This document shows positions 24,764 to 31,907 of a DNA stretch of 43,014 nt, one piece after another. The stretch comes from Nocardioides sp. (GTDB lineage: Bacteria; Actinomycetota; Actinomycetes; Propionibacteriales; Nocardioidaceae), in the NCBI RefSeq assembly GCF_016462705.1, contig NZ_JAEMSS010000010.1, forward strand, positions 1 to 43,014. The letters run 5' to 3'. The notes below the pieces were generated by a model, which ran no database searches, was not told the DNA's origin, and saw only the letters and a list, made by a program, of their open reading frames with translations. Each line of letters starts with the position of its first letter. The first letter of the stretch is position 1. The translations under genes were made by a program, and so were the position numbers.

Positions 24764-25651
24764 GGACGGGACGCCCTCGGCATCCCCTGCCCACTCAGGT
24801 GCTCCGCTGGTCTTGCGACGCACAGTGAGGGCGAGCCGGTGACCGGTGACGATCACCGCGAGCCAGGCGGCACCGAGGGTCCAGCCGACCAGCACGTCGG
24901 TCAGCCAGTGGTGGCCGAGGTAGACCCGGCTCAGTCCCATGGCCATCGCCAGTCCGGTGGCCACGGCGAGCGCGACCACGGCGACCCAGCGACTGCGGGT
25001 GCGCACCGCGACCAGGTAGCCGATCAGGATCCACAGCACCCAGCTGTTCAGCGTGTGCCCGCTGGGGAACGAGGGGCTCGACTCGAACGGCGGCACCGCG
25101 AGCTCCTGCGGCGGCCGCACCCGCCCCACCACCTGCTTGCCCACCACGGTCATCAACAACGACCCCGCGGCTGCGATCGCCAGCAGGATCGCCGGTGTGG
25201 GGCGTCGCCACCACCACCAGAGCGCCCCGGCCGCCACCGCCACGAGGGGGATCATCAGGTGCGCGCCGCCCAGGTCGGTGTACGCCGTCACGGCGTCGTC
25301 GAGCCACGGGGTGCGCCAGCCCGCCACCCAGTCCAGCACCGGCCGGTCCAGGGCGGTGGCGCCTTCGCCGTCCTCGACGCCGTCGTAGAGCTCGGCACTC
25401 GCGGCGGTCGCGAGCACGGCCAGCGCACCGCCCACGGCCGTCGTCGCCAGCAGCACCAGCCACGGCAGCTCGCGGTCCGCGAGCCGCGACCGCAGCCCGG
25501 CCGGCAACAGCCGGAGCGCCAGCGCCACGAGCCAGGTGGTCGCGCGCACCAAGGCAACGCCCGCCGCGGTCGTCCAGCGGGTCAGGTCGCGGTCGCCGAT
25601 CCGGTCCTCGCGCCACTCCGAGAGCCGGCTCAGCGGTCGCCGGGCTGCCAT
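24761..25651 (-). CDS. PAP2-family membrane phosphatase
   Basis: 296 residues. The three PAP2 phosphatase motifs are visible: KQVVGRVRPP, SFPSGHTLNSW and SRVYLGHHWLTDVLVG, with the catalytic His in the last two. About five or six hydrophobic helices surround them. Such enzymes remove phosphate from lipid phosphates such as phosphatidic acid or undecaprenyl pyrophosphate at the membrane. ATG 25651 is chosen because the family-like part starts soon after; the open frame upstream is a low-complexity shadow. Confidence 0.9.
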   Translation of the reverse strand: MAARRPLSRLSEWREDRIGDRDLTRWTTAAGVALVRATTWLVALALRLLPAGLRSRLADRELPWLVLLATTAVGGALAVLATAASAELYDGVEDGEGATALDRPVLDWVAGWRTPWLDDAVTAYTDLGGAHLMIPLVAVAAGALWWWWRRPTPAILLAIAAAGSLLMTVVGKQVVGRVRPPQELAVPPFESSPSFPSGHTLNSWVLWILIGYLVAVRTRSRWVAVVALAVATGLAMAMGLSRVYLGHHWLTDVLVGWTLGAAWLAVIVTGHRLALTVRRKTSGAPEWAGDAEGVPS

Positions 25652-25767
25652 GCGGCACCGTAGCAATCGGGTCTCGGCGCCTGGTGAGGGTGCTGCGTAG
25701 CCACTTCGTCTCCACAGCCCCGACCTGAGCGACGTTCTCCACAGGTCTGCCGTGCCTACTGCTGGTC

Positions 25768-27039
25768 GTGTCGGTGGGCATCGGTGGGCTGGGAGGCATG
25801 ACCGAGATCGCGACTCCGCCGGCCCACCGGGTGGGTGCTGCGATCTCGGCTGCCCGGGAGGCGTTGGGGTCGGTGGCGGGTGAGCGGCCGTGGTCGATGA
25901 CCGCAGCGCAGACCGAGCGGGCGCTGGACGACATCGCGGCGCTGGAGGCGCAGACCGCGGAGGCCAAGGCGCGGCTGCTGACCCATGCGGAGACCCTGGG
26001 GCTGCCGGCGGAGCTGGGTGCGCGGTCGGTGGCGGTGCTGCTGGCCCGGCGGCACCGGACCAGCCGGCCGGAGGCACACCGGCAGGCGCGGCTGGCCGCG
26101 GGACTGGAGGCGCACCCGGTCACGGCCGCGGCGTTGTCGCAGGCCAGGGTCAACCCCGAGCAGGCGCTAGTGATCATCGCCGGGGTGGACGCGCTGCCGG
26201 CCGACCTCGAGGCGGAGGTGAAGGTCAGGGCCGAGGAGCACCTGGTCGAGCTCGCCGCCGACCACGACCCCAAGGCGCTCAAGGGCCTGGCCCGGACCAT
26301 CCTCGAGGTCGTCGCCCCCGAGGTCGCCGACGCCCGCCTCGCCGCGCAGCTCGAGCGGCTGGAGCGTGATGCCGAGGAGGCCAACCGGTTCCGGATCTGG
26401 GAGACCCCGCAGGGTCGGGTCAAAGGGGACTTCGACCTCGACGGCTACTCCGGGGCCGCGCTGAAGAAGGCACTGTTCGCCCATGCCGCCCCCCGGCACC
26501 GCGCCGCCCAGGGCCCGCTCGGCGAGCGGTTGCCCACCGCGGAACGGCTCGGGGAGGCGTTCGCCGAGTACGTCCGCCGCTACCCGGCCGACAAGCTCCC
26601 GAACGCCGGCGGCCTGAACGCGACCGTGGTCGTCCTGATGTCCTACGAGACCCTGCTGGGTGACCTCAAGGCCGCCAAGCTCGACACCGGCGAGCACATC
26701 TCCGCCGACCTGGCCCGCCGGATCGCCTGCGAAGCCGGGATCATCCCCGCCGTCCTCGGCGGCAGGTCCCAGGTCCTCGACCTCGGCCGGTCCCGGCGCT
26801 TCCATTCCCGAGCCCAACGGATCAAGGCCACCATCGAGCAGGGCGGCTGCCTCGAGGAGGGCTGCGACGCCCCGCCCGCCTTCACCCACATGCACCACCC
26901 CACCGAGTGGTCCAAGGGCGGCCACACCGACGGCGACGGTTGGATGCTCTGCCCCTCGGCTCACCGAAGGATCCACGACCCCCGCTACACCTACGAACGA
27001 CTACCCAACGGCAAGATCCGCTTCCACCGACGGGAGTAG
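25768..27039 (+). CDS. DUF222 / HNH endonuclease domain protein (13E12 repeat type)
   Basis: 423 residues from GTG 25768 (ATG 25798 with GGGAGG one base away is the alternative). The N-terminal 300 residues are the helical DUF222 domain. The C-terminal HNH nuclease fold includes Cys residues in CLEEGC, the HMHHPTEWSKGGHTDGDG core and LCPSAHRRIHD. These proteins occur in many near-identical copies in actinobacteria and are suspected mobile or homing-type nucleases, though their role is not established. Its 3' side opens the repeat-rich islet: a 46-bp repeat copy begins 46 bases after the stop. Confidence 0.88.
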   Translation: MSVGIGGLGGMTEIATPPAHRVGAAISAAREALGSVAGERPWSMTAAQTERALDDIAALEAQTAEAKARLLTHAETLGLPAELGARSVAVLLARRHRTSRPEAHRQARLAAGLEAHPVTAAALSQARVNPEQALVIIAGVDALPADLEAEVKVRAEEHLVELAADHDPKALKGLARTILEVVAPEVADARLAAQLERLERDAEEANRFRIWETPQGRVKGDFDLDGYSGAALKKALFAHAAPRHRAAQGPLGERLPTAERLGEAFAEYVRRYPADKLPNAGGLNATVVVLMSYETLLGDLKAAKLDTGEHISADLARRIACEAGIIPAVLGGRSQVLDLGRSRRFHSRAQRIKATIEQGGCLEEGCDAPPAFTHMHHPTEWSKGGHTDGDGWMLCPSAHRRIHDPRYTYERLPNGKIRFHRRE

Positions 27040-27085
27040 GCCGCCGACATCGTCAGCAGAATGGCCGCCTGGAGGTCCCACCATC

Positions 27086-27131
27086 CGCGGCATGATCGGA
27101 CGGCCGCGCAGCGGCATGAGCGGGCGGTTCA
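27086..27131. repeat. 46-bp repeat copy 1 (two CGGCATGA units, 24-bp period)
   Basis: The sequence from 27086 contains two units, GCGGCATGATCGGACGGCCG (from 27087) and GCGGCATGAGCGGGCGG (from 27111), spaced 24 bases. It ends exactly on the stop codon (27129-27131) of the minus-strand gene at 27129-27407. It matches copy 2 at 27439-27484 at 39 of 46 positions, with the first 21 identical. Confidence 0.8.
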
Positions 27132-27407
27132 ATCGGGTCCCGGATGAATGTGAAACTCGCGCCAGGCGTCCGGAATCTCGTTCCGCTCTGACCAGTGGGT
27201 CGTTCCGGGCACGATGGTCACCCCGTCGGCCACTTCCCAGTCGGGCGGCTCAGGGATGACAGGGGTTGTGGTGGAGACCAAACCCGGCTCGCGCCAGACC
27301 TCGTCACCGCTGTCACACAGGAGGACGACCAGCCCCGACGCTGTCGTCAGAGGTCGGACGAGGCCCTGGTCTCCGTACGGACACTCGAAGAACCACACGG
27401 TGCACAT
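27129..27407 (-). CDS. Small unknown protein, paralogue of the next gene
   Basis: 92 residues from ATG 27407; GTG 27398 fits the upstream GGTGGAGG box better. It starts MCTVWFFECPYGDQG and contains VVLLCDSGDEVWREPGL, then a Pro/Thr-rich and acidic C-terminal half. The FEC start and the V-x-DS-x-D-x-x-W core also occur in the protein encoded at 27482-27856, so the two are probably divergent copies. Not recognised. Base composition is visibly lower in GC than the neighbours, suggesting acquisition. The open frame upstream to 27620 is a translation of the repeat. Confidence 0.55.
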   Translation of the reverse strand: MCTVWFFECPYGDQGLVRPLTTASGLVVLLCDSGDEVWREPGLVSTTTPVIPEPPDWEVADGVTIVPGTTHWSERNEIPDAWREFHIHPGPD

Positions 27408-27438
27408 CCTCCACCGACATCCGAGAGTGGCCCCTGCG

Positions 27439-27484
27439 CGCGGCATGATCGGACGGCCGATCCGCGGCATGATCTGGACGTTCA
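27439..27484. repeat. 46-bp repeat copy 2 (two CGGCATGA units, 24-bp period)
   Basis: Same layout as copy 1: units at 27439 and 27463, 24 bases apart, ending exactly on the stop codon (27482-27484) of the minus-strand gene at 27482-27856. The first 21 bases are identical to copy 1. It lies between the two related small genes, so each gene carries one copy at its 3' end. Confidence 0.8.
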
Positions 27485-27856
27485 GGCGAGCCTGACCTGA
27501 TTCTGGTTCACGCGGTCCACGGGCCACGCCACGTCTGCTGAGTCCACGAACCACACGGGCTTGTCGGTGCTGACAGCAATCAGTGTTCCGACCTCCGCGA
27601 CCCAGTTCGGCGAGCGGCACTCGAAGATGAGTGTCGTCATGCTCTGGGGGTTCTCGATGCCAGTGCTCTCCTCATCCCAGTTGTCCCACTCCGAAGCAAG
27701 ATTCTCGACCGAGTAGATGTTCGTCAAAGGCGCACTCGACCCATCACAGTGCAGACTGGTGTCAGTCTCGATGAAGCGCTTGTCGTCTCGCAGCCATGCG
27801 CGAAGGTGCGCTAACAGTTCGGCGTCAGGGCTCAGCATGACGACGGAACGCGGCAC
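27482..27856 (-). CDS. Small acidic unknown protein, paralogue of the 27129 gene
   Basis: 124 residues. It starts MPRSVVMLSPDAELLAHLRAWLRDDKRFIETDTSLHC, passes an acidic middle (ASEWDNWDEESTGIE) and ends with TTLIFECRSPNWVAEVG and VWFVDSADVAWPVDRV. The last third aligns by eye with most of the 27129-27407 protein. Family unknown; size and acidity are compatible with immunity-type or small binding proteins, but that is only a resemblance. GTG 27856 lies six bases after TAGCCT (27868-27863), a leaderless arrangement. Lower GC than its neighbours. Confidence 0.6.
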   Translation of the reverse strand: MPRSVVMLSPDAELLAHLRAWLRDDKRFIETDTSLHCDGSSAPLTNIYSVENLASEWDNWDEESTGIENPQSMTTLIFECRSPNWVAEVGTLIAVSTDKPVWFVDSADVAWPVDRVNQNQVRLA

Positions 27857-27884
27857 CGTTACAGGCTAGTCATTACTCACCGCC

Positions 27885-28148
27885 ATGACCGGAACGCGGC
27901 GTGAGCGGACGCTTGGGCAACACTTGCTCATGAACTGGCTGACCTCGTGGCTTCTGGCCAGTGGCGTGTGGGTGGTCGCAGGTCTGCTAGCCCTACGGTG
28001 GGTGCTCCCGACGAGCGAGGCGTGGCGCCAAGAGGCAGGCATGCCTCCGCTGACACGAGCTACCCGGCTCTTGATCAGTGCGGTGCTACTGGGTGGCGCC
28101 CCGCTGGGCGTCTTCATTGGGGCGCTTTTCATGCGTAACAACCACTAG
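27885..28148 (+). CDS. Small two-helix membrane protein
   Basis: 87 residues from ATG 27885. A basic N-terminus (MTGTRRERTLGQH) is followed by two membrane helices, about residues 18-40 (LTSWLLASGVWVVAGLLAL) and 62-84 (LLISAVLLGGAPLGVFIGAL), with a short polar loop. No family recognised. It is divergent from the 27482-27856 gene with only 28 bases between, so the small pair may form one functional unit. More CGGCATGA repeats follow its stop. Confidence 0.55.
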   Translation: MTGTRRERTLGQHLLMNWLTSWLLASGVWVVAGLLALRWVLPTSEAWRQEAGMPPLTRATRLLISAVLLGGAPLGVFIGALFMRNNH

Positions 28149-28154
28149 CCGCTC

Positions 28155-28190
28155 ATCGGCATGACGCACTACTCGCGGCATGTGAGTGCG
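28155..28190. repeat. CGGCATGA repeat pair (variant)
   Basis: Two units, TCGGCATGAC at 28156 and CGCGGCATGT at 28174, start 19 bases apart just after the stop of the small membrane protein gene. They resemble the pair at 28279-28315 (units 20 bases apart) and the core of the 46-bp repeats at 27086 and 27439. Confidence 0.5.
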
Positions 28191-28278
28191 CTTAGCGACG
28201 CAGTTCGCAGGCGAGCGCCGTCCGCACACGCTCAGGCATCGATCTAATCGCCCCAACTGTGTCGCGAAGCGGCGTCAA

Positions 28279-28315
28279 CTCGGCATGACCGCGCCAGTCG
28301 CGGCATTGTTCAGAC
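28279..28315. repeat. CGGCATGA repeat pair (variant)
   Basis: Units TCGGCATGAC at 28280 and CGCGGCATTG at 28299, 20 bases apart, followed by TTCA as in the 46-bp repeats. The TCA at 28310-28312 is the stop of a short minus-strand open frame, again placing the repeat at a 3' end. Confidence 0.5.
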
Positions 28316-28516
28316 GTGTAGCCCACCCTGGCCCGGCTCGAACGGGCTGCCTCCCCTCCATGTAGCTGGGCGGGCGGTCGGGGTGAACCGGCCCGCCTAG
28401 GGCAGGGTCGCCCTCAGCGTAGGCAGGGCGGTCCCGGCAGCGCGACTCAGTTCGCGCCTCCGCTCATCGGCAAGACAGGACGTGTCGGAGAGCCGGCCCG
28501 CTGACACGCGGAACGG

Positions 28517-28687
28517 TCAGCTGGCGGCTGCCGGCGACCTGGCCTCAGTCGGGGCTTCAGTCGCGGCCGAGGCGTCGGAGAACGGCAGCGGCGCGCCGTC
28601 ACAGCAGTTCGCCTTCGCATGGCAGTGCGGGCACAGCCACCGCGTGCTGATCGGGTCGAACTCCTGGCCGCAGAAGTCGCAGGGCAT
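28517..28687 (-). CDS. Small zinc-ribbon protein
   Basis: 56 residues from ATG 28687 (GTG 28711 would add eight). It contains two Cys pairs, CDFC near the start and CPHC about 18 residues later in RWLCPHCHAKANCC, which would bind one zinc, followed by an Ala/Ser/Glu-rich tail. It lies 37 bases downstream of the SPFH gene on the same strand, so the two are probably co-transcribed. Function unknown; zinc ribbons in such short proteins often mediate protein contacts. Confidence 0.65.
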   Translation of the reverse strand: MPCDFCGQEFDPISTRWLCPHCHAKANCCDGAPLPFSDASAATEAPTEARSPAAAS

Positions 28688-28724
28688 GCCCGCCACCGTA
28701 GTGACGGGCACGCCCCGCGATCTC

Positions 28725-29393
28725 TCACTCGGACGGCGCGTCGCCCACCGACAGCTCCAGCGTGGAGCCGTACGGCAGCGCCTGCACCAGCCGCAGGCGA
28801 GCCAGCGCCGGGTGCTCGTCGAGCAGCTTGGCGCCGTTGGCCAGCGACCGCAGCGCGGCGGTCTCGGCCCGCGCGGCCTCCAGCTGGGCGAGGCCGCGGG
28901 TGCGGGTCGTCACCAGCTCGGCGTACGCCGTGCGCAGCTCCGTCGGCAGGATCACGTCCTTGACTACGACCTCGACCACGTCGATGCCGACGGTCGCACC
29001 CGCGGAGCGGGCCGCCGTGGTCGCCGCCTCTGCGGTCGCGGAGCGCGCGGTGCGCACGATCGCGTCCGCGTCGGTGTCGACGAGGGCGTCGCGCAGGGCG
29101 ACCTGGATCGCCAGGTAGACCAGCGCGGCCGCGTCGTGGACGGTCTCGACGAACGCCCGCGCGTCGCTGACCTTCCAGCGCACCGCAGCGGTGACCCGCA
29201 CCAGCACACCGTCGGAGGTCAGCACCTCCTGCGGTGCGGTCGTGACGATCCGCTCGCGGACGTCGACGCGGTGGTACGTCGCGCGGGTCGCGGCGCGGTA
29301 GCGACCGGGCTCGAGCACGCGGGTGCACACGCCGTCGACGTACTCGAGGGCGCGCTCGTGGGCGAACACGGTGATGTGGGTGAACAGGGACAT
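28725..29393 (-). CDS. SPFH/Band 7 (slipin-like) domain protein
   Basis: 222 residues from ATG 29393, with GAGGAGG five bases upstream. The region YVDGVCTRVLEPGRYRAATRATYHRVDVRERIVTTAPQEVLTSDGVLVRVTAAVRWKVSD is characteristic of SPFH proteins, followed by an Ala/Glu-rich coiled coil. There is no clear N-terminal membrane helix, unlike typical slipins, so it may be cytoplasmic or peripheral. SPFH proteins build membrane-linked scaffolds. A zinc-ribbon gene follows on the same strand. Confidence 0.85.
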   Translation of the reverse strand: MSLFTHITVFAHERALEYVDGVCTRVLEPGRYRAATRATYHRVDVRERIVTTAPQEVLTSDGVLVRVTAAVRWKVSDARAFVETVHDAAALVYLAIQVALRDALVDTDADAIVRTARSATAEAATTAARSAGATVGIDVVEVVVKDVILPTELRTAYAELVTTRTRGLAQLEAARAETAALRSLANGAKLLDEHPALARLRLVQALPYGSTLELSVGDAPSE

Positions 29394-29723
29394 GGCTGCC
29401 TCCTCTCGGTCGTGTGGTGCCAGTCCAGGGATTGGTGTTCCGTTGTGGGGATGCGGTGGTGGAACGGGCGGGCGGTGGCACGCCCGGGCGCGGGGCAGCC
29501 GGGTGTCGTCCTGACCACCCGGAGCCGCAGAGCGCCCGCACGCTGACGCCACCGCCCACCCGCCCATGGAGAAGGAGAGGAATCGAACCTCGGACGCTGG
29601 ATGCGTTACCTATGCCATGGCAGGTGGCGAGGTACGACGCGCAGGACCGGACCGGGCACACCCGGCCGGCTGCTGATCTCGCCTCGACGAGGGTAGGGAC
29701 CGGCGTCGGGGGACGCGAGCGAA
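29394..29723. other. Gene-free region upstream of the SPFH gene
   Basis: About 330 bases between the SPFH start and the kinase stop. It must hold the SPFH promoter, but no clear -35/-10 pair is seen. On the minus strand a T-arm-like sequence, CGAGG TTCGATT CCTCT (29592-29576), is followed by a CCA eight bases later, but no matching 5' half is present. No convincing gene. Confidence 0.5.
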
Positions 29724-30983
29724 TTAGCGTCCGACGGCTGCCGGACGCGGGTCCACGGCGACCTGGGCCACGGGGACGGTGCCGTGCACCGTCGTGCCGC
29801 GGCCCGGCGCTGACCGGACGCTGAGCGTCCCCCCGCTCGCGCCCAGCCGGTCCTGCATGTTGACCATCCCGCCCGACCCCTGCTGCCGGTGGGCTCCGAC
29901 GTCGAAGCCGACGCCGTCGTCCTGCACCGTGAACCACACCGAGCCGTCGTCCGCGCCGACCGACACCCGCACCCGGCCGGCTCGGGAGTGCTTGGCGGCG
30001 TTCTGCACCGCCTCCATGCAGCAGAAGTAGACGGCCGCCTCCAGGTCGCTGGAGTGGCGGCCCGGGTCGTGCAGGTCCAGCGTGATCGGCAGCGGGTAGC
30101 GGTCCACGGCCGACCTGATCGCCTCGACGAGTCCGTGCTCGGAGAGCACCGGCGGGTAGACGCCCTGAGCCAGGCTGCGCACCTCGTCGTGCGCCAGGTG
30201 CAGCTGTCGGCGGAGGTCGGTGAGCGCGGTGGCGGCGGCCTCCGGGTCGCTGCGGCACAGGCTGGTGGCACCGGCCAGGCCGATCCCGATCGAGATCAGA
30301 CGCTGTTGGGCGCCGTCGTGGAGGTCCCGCTCGATGCGGCGTCGTTCGCGGTCGGTGGCGGCGACCAGTCGCGCCCGCGACCTCCTGAGCTGCTCGGCCT
30401 GCTCGGCCAGCTCCTCCTGGGCCCTGAGGGCGCCGGCCAGTGCGGCCTGGAGGCGCAGGCTGTTCTGCAGGACGATCAGCCCGACCATCGCGGCCAGTGC
30501 GGGGGTGAAGAGCGCCAGCAGCCCGTGCTGCAGCGCCCGCGGCGTGTCCGCGGCCAGCCCGGTGGCGTCCTGGAGCACGCCGACCAGGACCACCGCCGTG
30601 GAGACCGCCACCGACCCGGCGACGTACCAGACCAGGGTCCGGCCGCTGGCCGTCGCCGTGGCCAGCACGGCGGGCAGCAGCGCCGTCAGCAGCATCAGCG
30701 GCCAGGCGAAGGTGGCGGTGGCCGCCGCCACGATCGCGATGCCCCAGTTGGCCGCCGCCCACCAGAGCACGGCCTGGGGCACGTCCCCGTGGCGCAGCGG
30801 CCACAGCGCCCGGGCCATCACGCCGCCCGTCACGGCGACGGCCACCGTCACGGCCGGGAGCACGGGGGAGTCGACCCAGAGCAACCAGCTGAGGAACATC
30901 AGGAACGCCGCGGTCAGGGCGACCGTCATGTCGACCAGGATCAGCACCCGCAACCGGGCGATCTGCTCCGGGGAGGGGGTCAT
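29724..30983 (-). CDS. Sensor histidine kinase (HisKA_3 type)
   Basis: 419 residues. Five or six hydrophobic helices in the first 165 residues, then a coiled coil (AQEELAEQAEQLRRSRARLV), the phosphoacceptor motif RRIERDLHDGAQQRL (His222), and a HATPase domain with the N-box EAVQNAAKHS and glycine boxes QDDGVGFD and GSGGMVNMQDRLGASGG. ATG 30983 overlaps the stop of its response regulator by four bases. It signals to that regulator; the input signal is unknown. Confidence 0.92.
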   Translation of the reverse strand: MTPSPEQIARLRVLILVDMTVALTAAFLMFLSWLLWVDSPVLPAVTVAVAVTGGVMARALWPLRHGDVPQAVLWWAAANWGIAIVAAATATFAWPLMLLTALLPAVLATATASGRTLVWYVAGSVAVSTAVVLVGVLQDATGLAADTPRALQHGLLALFTPALAAMVGLIVLQNSLRLQAALAGALRAQEELAEQAEQLRRSRARLVAATDRERRRIERDLHDGAQQRLISIGIGLAGATSLCRSDPEAAATALTDLRRQLHLAHDEVRSLAQGVYPPVLSEHGLVEAIRSAVDRYPLPITLDLHDPGRHSSDLEAAVYFCCMEAVQNAAKHSRAGRVRVSVGADDGSVWFTVQDDGVGFDVGAHRQQGSGGMVNMQDRLGASGGTLSVRSAPGRGTTVHGTVPVAQVAVDPRPAAVGR

Positions 30984-31681
30984 CCGCGTCCGGGCCCGGC
31001 AACCGGCTCGGCCGGGTCGCGCCCGGCGAGGAACATGACCACGGCCTTGACCCGCCGGTTGATCTCGACGTCCTCGGCGAGGCCCAGCTTGGCGAAGATC
31101 GCGCTGGCGTGCTTCTCGACCGAGTGCGCCGAGAGGCACAGCGACTCGGCGATCGCCGCGTTGGTCGCGCCCGTGGCCATCTCGGTGAGCACCTCGATCT
31201 CGCGCGTCGACAAGGACTCCAGCGGGGAGTCCACGCTGCGCGTCTGCGACCGGACGAGCACGTCCACCACGTCGTCGTCGATGTAGGACCCGCCGTCTGC
31301 GACGGTGCGGATCGCCCGGGCGAGGCGGTCGACCTCGTCGACCCGGTCCTTGAGCAGGTAGCCCCGACCCCGCGTCCCCGCCTCCAGCAGGGCCAGGACG
31401 TAGGCGGGGTCCAGGAACTGCGAGAGCACCAGCACGCCGAGCTCGGGGTGTGAGGCGCGGAACCGGTTCGCCGCTCGGATCCCCTCGTCGCGGTGGTCGG
31501 GGGGCATCCGGATGTCGGTGACGACCACGTCGGGGGAGAAGTTGTCGACGGCGGCGAGCAGGTCGTCGAAGCTGCTGCACGACGCGGCGACGCGCAGGCC
31601 CTCGATCTCCGCGACCAGGCGGAGGACGCCTTCCCGCACCAGCAGGTTGTCCTCCGCGACGACCAGTGTCAGCTCCCGCAC
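30980..31681 (-). CDS. NarL/LuxR-family response regulator
   Basis: 233 residues from GTG 31681. The receiver has Glu10-Asp11, phospho-acceptor Asp56 in VVVTDIRMPPDHRDEG and the conserved Lys in YLLKDR; the LuxR-type HTH reads STREIEVLTEMATGATNAAIAESLCLSAHSVEKHASAIFAKL. The short insert after the phospho-acceptor (PDHRDEGIRAA) is the form typical of this subgroup. Unlike the 18 kb system, the regulator comes first. TAGCGT (31695-31690) is eight bases before the GTG. A palindrome at 31740-31757 lies upstream. Confidence 0.92.
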   Translation of the reverse strand: MRELTLVVAEDNLLVREGVLRLVAEIEGLRVAASCSSFDDLLAAVDNFSPDVVVTDIRMPPDHRDEGIRAANRFRASHPELGVLVLSQFLDPAYVLALLEAGTRGRGYLLKDRVDEVDRLARAIRTVADGGSYIDDDVVDVLVRSQTRSVDSPLESLSTREIEVLTEMATGATNAAIAESLCLSAHSVEKHASAIFAKLGLAEDVEINRRVKAVVMFLAGRDPAEPVAGPGRG

Positions 31682-31739
31682 TCCACCGGACGCTACCAGC
31701 GGGAAAGCTCGACGGGACCCGGGTTGACCGGCCTCTTGA

Positions 31740-31757
31740 GGTAGGGAAAGCCCTACC
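31740..31757. promoter_or_regulatory. Palindrome GGTAGGG-AAAG-CCCTACC
   Basis: A perfect 7-base inverted repeat around AAAG, 59 bases upstream of the response regulator GTG (31681) and 150 bases upstream of the secreted repeat protein ATG (31908). It is a candidate binding site for the adjacent NarL-type regulator, which could control itself and the divergent gene; this is inferred from position only. Confidence 0.5.
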
Positions 31758-31907
31758 CGGGACGGCGGTTGGCCGGACCCGAAAAGTGGGGCTGGCGCGG
31801 TTCGATCCGGCGTCCGGAGTCGGGAGGCTGAGTGCTCCCTGGTGCGGCACGTGCGCCGGGGAGCCCACAGGTCCGGATCCGGGCCGCCCTGAGAGGACAC
31901 GGAACAG

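Larger units (their letters stand above)
28149..28516. other. Gene-free stretch with CGGCATGA repeats
   Basis: No convincing gene is seen in about 370 bases. It carries the two repeat pairs at 28155-28190 and 28279-28315. A T-arm-like sequence on the minus strand near 28330-28350 (GCCCG TTCGAGC CGGGC) has no other tRNA parts. A short minus-strand open frame ending at 28310 looks like a gene remnant. Confidence 0.5.

Noticed and set aside
24795..26423. Minus-strand frame opposite the PAP2 and HNH genes
   Set aside because: Shadow of two genes in different frames; no coherent family.
27439..27484. CRISPR-like or phage attachment site reading of the CGGCATGA repeats
   Set aside because: Only two units per locus, no spacers of constant length, no Cas or integrase gene nearby.
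28325..28355. tRNA-like T-arm on the minus strand (GCCCG TTCGAGC CGGGC)
   Set aside because: No acceptor, D-arm or anticodon arm of the right length is present; the closest folded span is about 63 bases and mispairs.
29567..29600. tRNA 3'-end-like sequence (GGTTCGATTCC followed by CCA) on the minus strand
   Set aside because: The T-stem has a mismatch, CCA is at the wrong distance and no complementary 5' acceptor strand exists upstream; at most a chance match or remnant.
28447..31002. Very long minus-strand frame of about 850 codons
   Set aside because: Runs across several genes in another frame with Arg/Gly-rich shadow composition; the real genes are the zinc-ribbon, SPFH and kinase genes.
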